A DNA stretch of 64,000 bases from Flaveria trinervia (lineage: Eukaryota > Streptophyta > Magnoliopsida > Asterales > Asteraceae), in NCBI GenBank assembly GCA_025506515.1, contig CM046452.1, forward strand, positions 104,660,551 through 104,724,550. Reading direction: 5' to 3'. The position numbers were made by a program, and so were the translations under genes. Below are positions 59,502 to 64,000 of the stretch, piece by piece. The number at the start of each line of letters is the position of its first letter. Positions within the stretch are counted from its first letter, which is position 1. A model generated the notes under the pieces. It did no database searches. It was not told where the DNA came from and saw only the letters and a list, made by a program, of their open reading frames with translations.

Positions 59502-61731
59502 CAACACCACACCACTATACCACACATAAAAGTTCGCGGCGTCAACATGCTGAGAAATTTAAAAAATGTGGTGTAGAGAGGGGGCGGTGTTGTCACTTGA
59601 CGGAGACAGATTTCGTGGCCTTACGGCCTGGGGGCCTCCACCCCCTTAAGCCCAAGACATCCTCCTATTTTAATGAAATCTTAAGGTATCTCACTTTAAG
59701 TTAAAAATAATTGGTTATCGTTGGAGTCATATAAACCCAAAACCCGTGTCAAATACACATTTCGAGTTGTAAAATTAACAAGAAATCATTTGTAGATTAA
59801 TTATTTAAACCCAAAAACCGTTTATGTTTATTTAAATCTTTGATTAATTATTTATTTTGTATTCTGTTTCTTTAGTTTTAATTTCATTTGGTATGTTTAA
59901 CTACTTTTGTATAATTTTGTTCTTCATATTTAATTTTGTTATTCAATTATTTGCCTAAGATAAAATAATTATTAATGTAACTATATTGATTTTGTTATTA
60001 TTATTATTATACTATTATGGTTGAATTTTCCTAAAAGCAATTTCCTCTTCAAGTGAAAATTCTAGGCTTGAGTTATATTAACATCTAGTTTTTGTTATTG
60101 GAACGATCATCTCTCTATATTTCTCTTTGTAATGTGTATACCTATAACAAACCTCAAATTCTATCGTTTGTTGTTTTCATTAACCTCACCTACATCTTAT
60201 CTTAATAATTATATATTCTTGAATCACAATTGATGTTCCTCTTGAAAAAGGGTGGAGTGCATCTTTCACTTCTTACCATCTTTTAATGATCACTTATTCA
60301 TAAAGGCGTCTCATTTATCATTATTAAACTATCCACAAAGTTTTAAAATTCATCTTTCAATCGTCCATAGACCTTCTTCCTAACTATTTTAAGTTAGTAT
60401 AAACTAATTAGATTAATTTACTTTAATTTAATTTAATTTAATAAATAATATATTATTACATAAACAAATTACGAGACTAAAAAAAACACTTTAAAAAGGA
60501 TGCCTACTAGCTAGTCTAGAGATGGAATGTGTTTATGCTTAATAATATGATCTATGAGGTCGACTCAAAGGTTGCCGCGAGTGTCATTAATTCGCAACCC
60601 GAAAATGCTAATCGTTTATTTTTTTAAAAGCATATTATGCGAAATAATACAAGTATATATGATTTTCTAATCTTATCTAGATGTCTTGCCCGTGCTAGTA
60701 GAAGAGCTATTCCGTAGCGAGCTTTACTTAAAATATTGAAAATTATGGTAGGTTATACTAAAAAAATGTTTAATCTAAAAAGCTAATAAGGACTATGAGC
60801 TTGACACATGTCTTTTTATTATTTTAAAAATGATGGTATTGCGGTCATTTTGTCAATATATCAACTCATTGTGTCTTATACGTTTATTGTATCATATATT
60901 TTACGTCATTTGCTATGTGTGTTAATCATTTGTGTTTTACATTATAGATCATTTTGTGTTACTTTTATCATTGGTTTTTATAGATTAAATTTGTTATCTA
61001 TCATTGTGTTTTACAATTAAAAATACACAATGACATATTTTCATCAGTTTATTTTTTAACACTTATAGTGTTAAAGATAACACAATATGTTATTTTTGTT
61101 ATTTATTTTTAATAGATTATATAAACTTGTTATGTATCATTTTATCTAACATTAAAAATACATAAAGATGTTATTTCACCCATTTATTTTTAAAAACTTT
61201 TAGTATTTTAGATGACGTAATGACAATCAAAAAACACAATGATACATTGTGTTATTTGGTCATTGTTTTCAATGTAGTAGATTAATTAGTTGTTAATTTA
61301 TTATTGCGTTTTACATATTATAGATACATAACAATGTTGTTTCCTATTTATCATTTTAGAAAAACACAATATTAGTCAAAAAACAAAGTAACTAACAAAA
61401 AGAAATAATGAAGTGTACTAAACACACCGATGAGATATAATCTTAATAACGTAATTTTTTTTAACTTTTTATATAACAATACTATATTTGTTTTAAAGAT
61501 AAAAAACACTAGGTTTTTGGTGTAAATTTTGTACAAAAATATTGTCGTAAATAAAAGTTATGAACGTTTTTAAAAAATAAAGGAACTTGTAAAATATCAA
61601 CCAAAATGGTTATTTCTAAAATACCCCATTAACAACTTTTTTCTACATTTGTTATCTCAACTATTGATTAATGAGATGGATGGGTAAGACTACTCATTAC
61701 ACTTTTTAGTATTAAAACCCTTTGCTAAGAA
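59502..61731. other. Gene-free stretch right of the long-TIR element
   Basis: 59503-59655 belongs to the CACCAC / GGGGGCGGTG repeat family also found at 8.2 and 54.4 kb. The rest is AT-rich. From about 60850 to 61380 related A/T-rich blocks recur (see separate entry). No exon supported. Confidence 0.4.
60850..61380. repeat. Degenerate tandem array, period roughly 135-165 bases
   Basis: The blocks starting near 60975, 61109 and 61273 each run TAGATTA...TTGTTA..TATCATT.TGTTTTAC, then AAAAATACA.AA.GA, then CATTTATTTTTAAA.ACTTTTAGT-like wording, in the same order and orientation. A fainter earlier unit starts near 60855. Identity between units is low, so the repeat is old. Confidence 0.5.
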
Positions 61732-62004
61732 AATTTTTTTTTCAACGGCCAACGAATATTTTTAAGCCCGGTCACCCGGGTAAACCAATGGCAAAAGACC
61801 ACCCACGCCCGTGAACACAAAGAGCGCTAGTGACCCGGCTCGCCCACCATTCCAAGGGAAACCACCACCTAAAGGCCCACTGTAGTAAAACTCTTGGTCC
61901 ACTAGGAGCATATTGCACCTAGTGAGACTCCAACCTATTACTTTCACTTTGGAAAGTCATAGGGTGACTCCTTCTAAATCAGTTGATCTAGAATTCATTG
62001 GCAA
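61732..62004 (-). mobile_element. tRNA-derived SINE, copy 3, minus strand
   Basis: Eleven-base target duplications TTTGCTAAGAA at 61721-61731 and 62005-62015. Read on the minus strand: TAGATCAACTGATTT (A box), AGGTTGGAGTCTCACTAGG (B box), GGGCGAGCCGGGTCACTAGC body, GGTTTACCCGGGTGACCGGG and a TTCGTTGGCCGTTGAAAA tail. The best preserved of three copies in the window. Confidence 0.85.
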
Positions 62005-62963
62005 TTTGCTAAGAATTAAACAATTCATTCCAATGCATGATAAATTAAAAATTAAATACAAATATATTCGAATTAGCAATTTGAGCCAGATATAGCAGAT
62101 GCACGAATGTATAACATATAATAAAAAAAAGTTTTTGTAAGACATATATCATCATTTTAGTATACCAAATGACACGAGTCATTATTATAGCATATCAAAA
62201 AATCATTTTCCGTCTCTCTCTCATAATAAATACAAAAATTATAAAAACAATTAATTTGACTTTTCTTTTTAACTAAAATATGTAAAACAAATATATATAT
62301 TTCTGTTTGTTGTCTCTTTTATATTAAATGATCATTATTGTAAAGAAGTAACTAAACTATTAAACATCTAATATAAATATACTTATTTTAATAATTATTA
62401 ATACATACTAATTATATGATATCAGTTATATTTTCTTTATATATAGAGTAATAATTTCTAATTCATTATATGTTATAACTTTTAAATATTCATTACATTT
62501 TTATTTCACCAATGGATAATAACATATAAAAAATAAAATATTCATAAAACTAATAAATTTTAATATGTTTTATTTATTCCATCCATTTAACGCATAAGAT
62601 TTAACCTAATGAAATATAAAGTCACTATATTAACACGTCCACAAAATGTAGTGGATGTATCGGATTTCACTCGTGTATCTGAAATATACGATCAAGATCA
62701 ATTCTTAGAGGTTTTAATTATATTTAAGTATTTAAGTTTTTTTAGACATGGTTTCTTTATAAGTTTGAATAACATTATATATCATCTTAATTTTATTTTG
62801 ATTAAAATATGAAACCAAACATACAGTGTTCTGATTTTATATAAGGCAAACTAGAGAAGAGCACAACGCACTTTCACAAATTATCACTCAAGTTATTTGA
62901 GTTTCTTAGACGTTAAGCTAATTTTCTTTTCTAGACATTCTATATTTCTATGAGAGTCGAAGT

Positions 62964-63352
62964 TAGAGATGGGAAAACCGGTTACCCGAAACCGAGTTCA
63001 AACCCGGTTGGGCCCAATCGAGTTTTTTTGTACCCGGGTATTGGTGAACTCGGGTCGGGTTCACTTACTTGAAAACCCTACCAACCATACCCGGGTCAGG
63101 TCGGGTTTGGAACTGGGTCTAATACCGGGTTTATTTTTTTCATTAATTTTCTTGTTTTTTTGTCCAATATCGGGTTCAATATCGTGTCCAATACCAGGTT
63201 TAACCGGGTCGGGTTTGCTAAAAATCTCAAAAACTAAATCCGGTTCCAACCCTACGGGTTTAAACGGGTCCAACCCAGGTATGCCTCCCATCGGGTACTA
63301 CCCGTAACCAGGTCCAGGTCGAGTCCGAACCCGGTTTTTATGCCCACCTCTG
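62964..63352. mobile_element. Non-autonomous hAT MITE, 389 bp
   Basis: Target duplications GTCGAAGT (62956-62963) and GTTGAAGT (63353-63360), 7 of 8 matching. Ends: left TAGAGATGGGAAAACCGG, right reverse-complemented CAGAGGTGGGCATAAAAACC. The interior is dense in ACCCGGGT / CGGGTTTAA words. A 112-residue open frame through it is repeat sequence, not a gene. Confidence 0.85.
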
Positions 63353-63852
63353 GTTGAAGTGTTTTGTTAACAACCGTAAGAGTTGGGCACTTGGGCCCAA
63401 ATAGTCGATATTTTACAGCTCTTTATTTTCAAAAAAGAAAGTTGAATACGGACCATTACATCACTAGCCCATACCTTAATTTCAATAGCCCGTTACAAAA
63501 TGGGCTGGCCCAGTTACTCTTCAATGTGTTTTGCTATGATAATTAGATGTGTTTTAATGTTTATTTCAGAACTGATTTGAGAACATATCAAGAAAACCCA
63601 ATATACCTTTTACAAGTGTTCATAAATATAAATCTGCAAACATTGTTTCGTACTAATAAACTTTTTTATTGGATTAAGATTTAAATAATTTCTTCTTGTT
63701 TACCTATTTTACATCTTTTGTTAATGGTTAATCTCCCCAGCCTTTTGTGATTATTAAGTTCTCTAGCTCGTTTATATCTAAATTATATAACGTAGTAGTG
63801 CATAATCAGTAACAAATACGTCACATTTATTTAATTAATGGTTCTTTGACTA

Positions 63853-64000
63853 GTGGCGGAGCTTGAACATCTCCGTATGGGGCGCGAGGGTGAAATTAAA
63901 TTTTTTAAGGGGGGCGAACTTGATATTTATATAAACCGTGTCAAAAATTTACACTAACGGACTAAAAATTAACAATACCGGCGAAAAAAAGAGGAGGGCG
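63853..64000. repeat. Dispersed repeat, cut by window end
   Basis: Sister copy of 23716-23905 (GTGGCGGAGCTTGAACATCTCC, GGGGGGCGAACTTGAT, ACACTAACGGACTAAAAATT). Continues past the window edge, so class and length cannot be judged. Confidence 0.6.

Noticed and set aside
62969..63307. 112-residue open frame rich in Gly and Pro
   Set aside because: It runs entirely inside the hAT MITE at 62964-63352 and is made of its subterminal repeats on both strands.

Overview
This is an AT-rich plant nuclear window with spliced genes, GT-AG introns, abundant non-autonomous DNA transposons and SINEs. The hydroxycinnamoyltransferase near 47 kb closely resembles the artichoke-type HCT, so I infer a eudicot of the daisy family (Asteraceae). 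The species cannot be fixed from the sequence.

Layout. 0-12 kb: a tubby-like gene of the TLP8 type (+, 9 exons, 2145-4661), then a WRINKLED1-clade AP2 factor closest to WRI4 (-, 8 exons including a 9-base micro-exon, 6578-10876). 12-24 kb: no gene seen. This stretch holds a cluster of Helitron-type ends (17.3-20.7 kb), a hAT element, a Mutator-type MITE and a Tourist-like MITE. 24-31 kb: a folate-biopterin transporter family gene (+, 5 exons) and, convergent to it, an HDR1-like coiled-coil gene (-, 3 exons). 31-40 kb: a 1-kb Mutator-type element, a SINE, a PIG-F (GPI-anchor biosynthesis) copy that is broken and looks like a pseudogene, a Helitron, a MITE and a second SINE. 41-48 kb: an intronless MAPKKK-type kinase (+), a hAT element with a perfect 8-base target duplication, a small membrane-protein-like ORF (+), and HCT (-, 2 exons) with a one-base frameshift in a G run. 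48-64 kb: no convincing gene. It holds a hAT-like repeat, a 3.7-kb element with terminal inverted repeats of nearly 0.7 kb, tRNA-like repeat heads, a degenerate tandem array, a SINE and a short hAT MITE.

The genes do not form a pathway cluster; they are ordinary dispersed housekeeping, regulatory and metabolic genes. No transposon protein (transposase, reverse transcriptase, Rep/helicase) was recognised, so all mobile elements here look non-autonomous. Exon boundaries were worked out by eye from splice sites, reading phase and remembered family sequence, without alignment tools. I did not find a convincing new biological system. The best leads are the decayed PIG-F locus, the HCT frameshift, the Helitron family and the long-inverted-repeat element.
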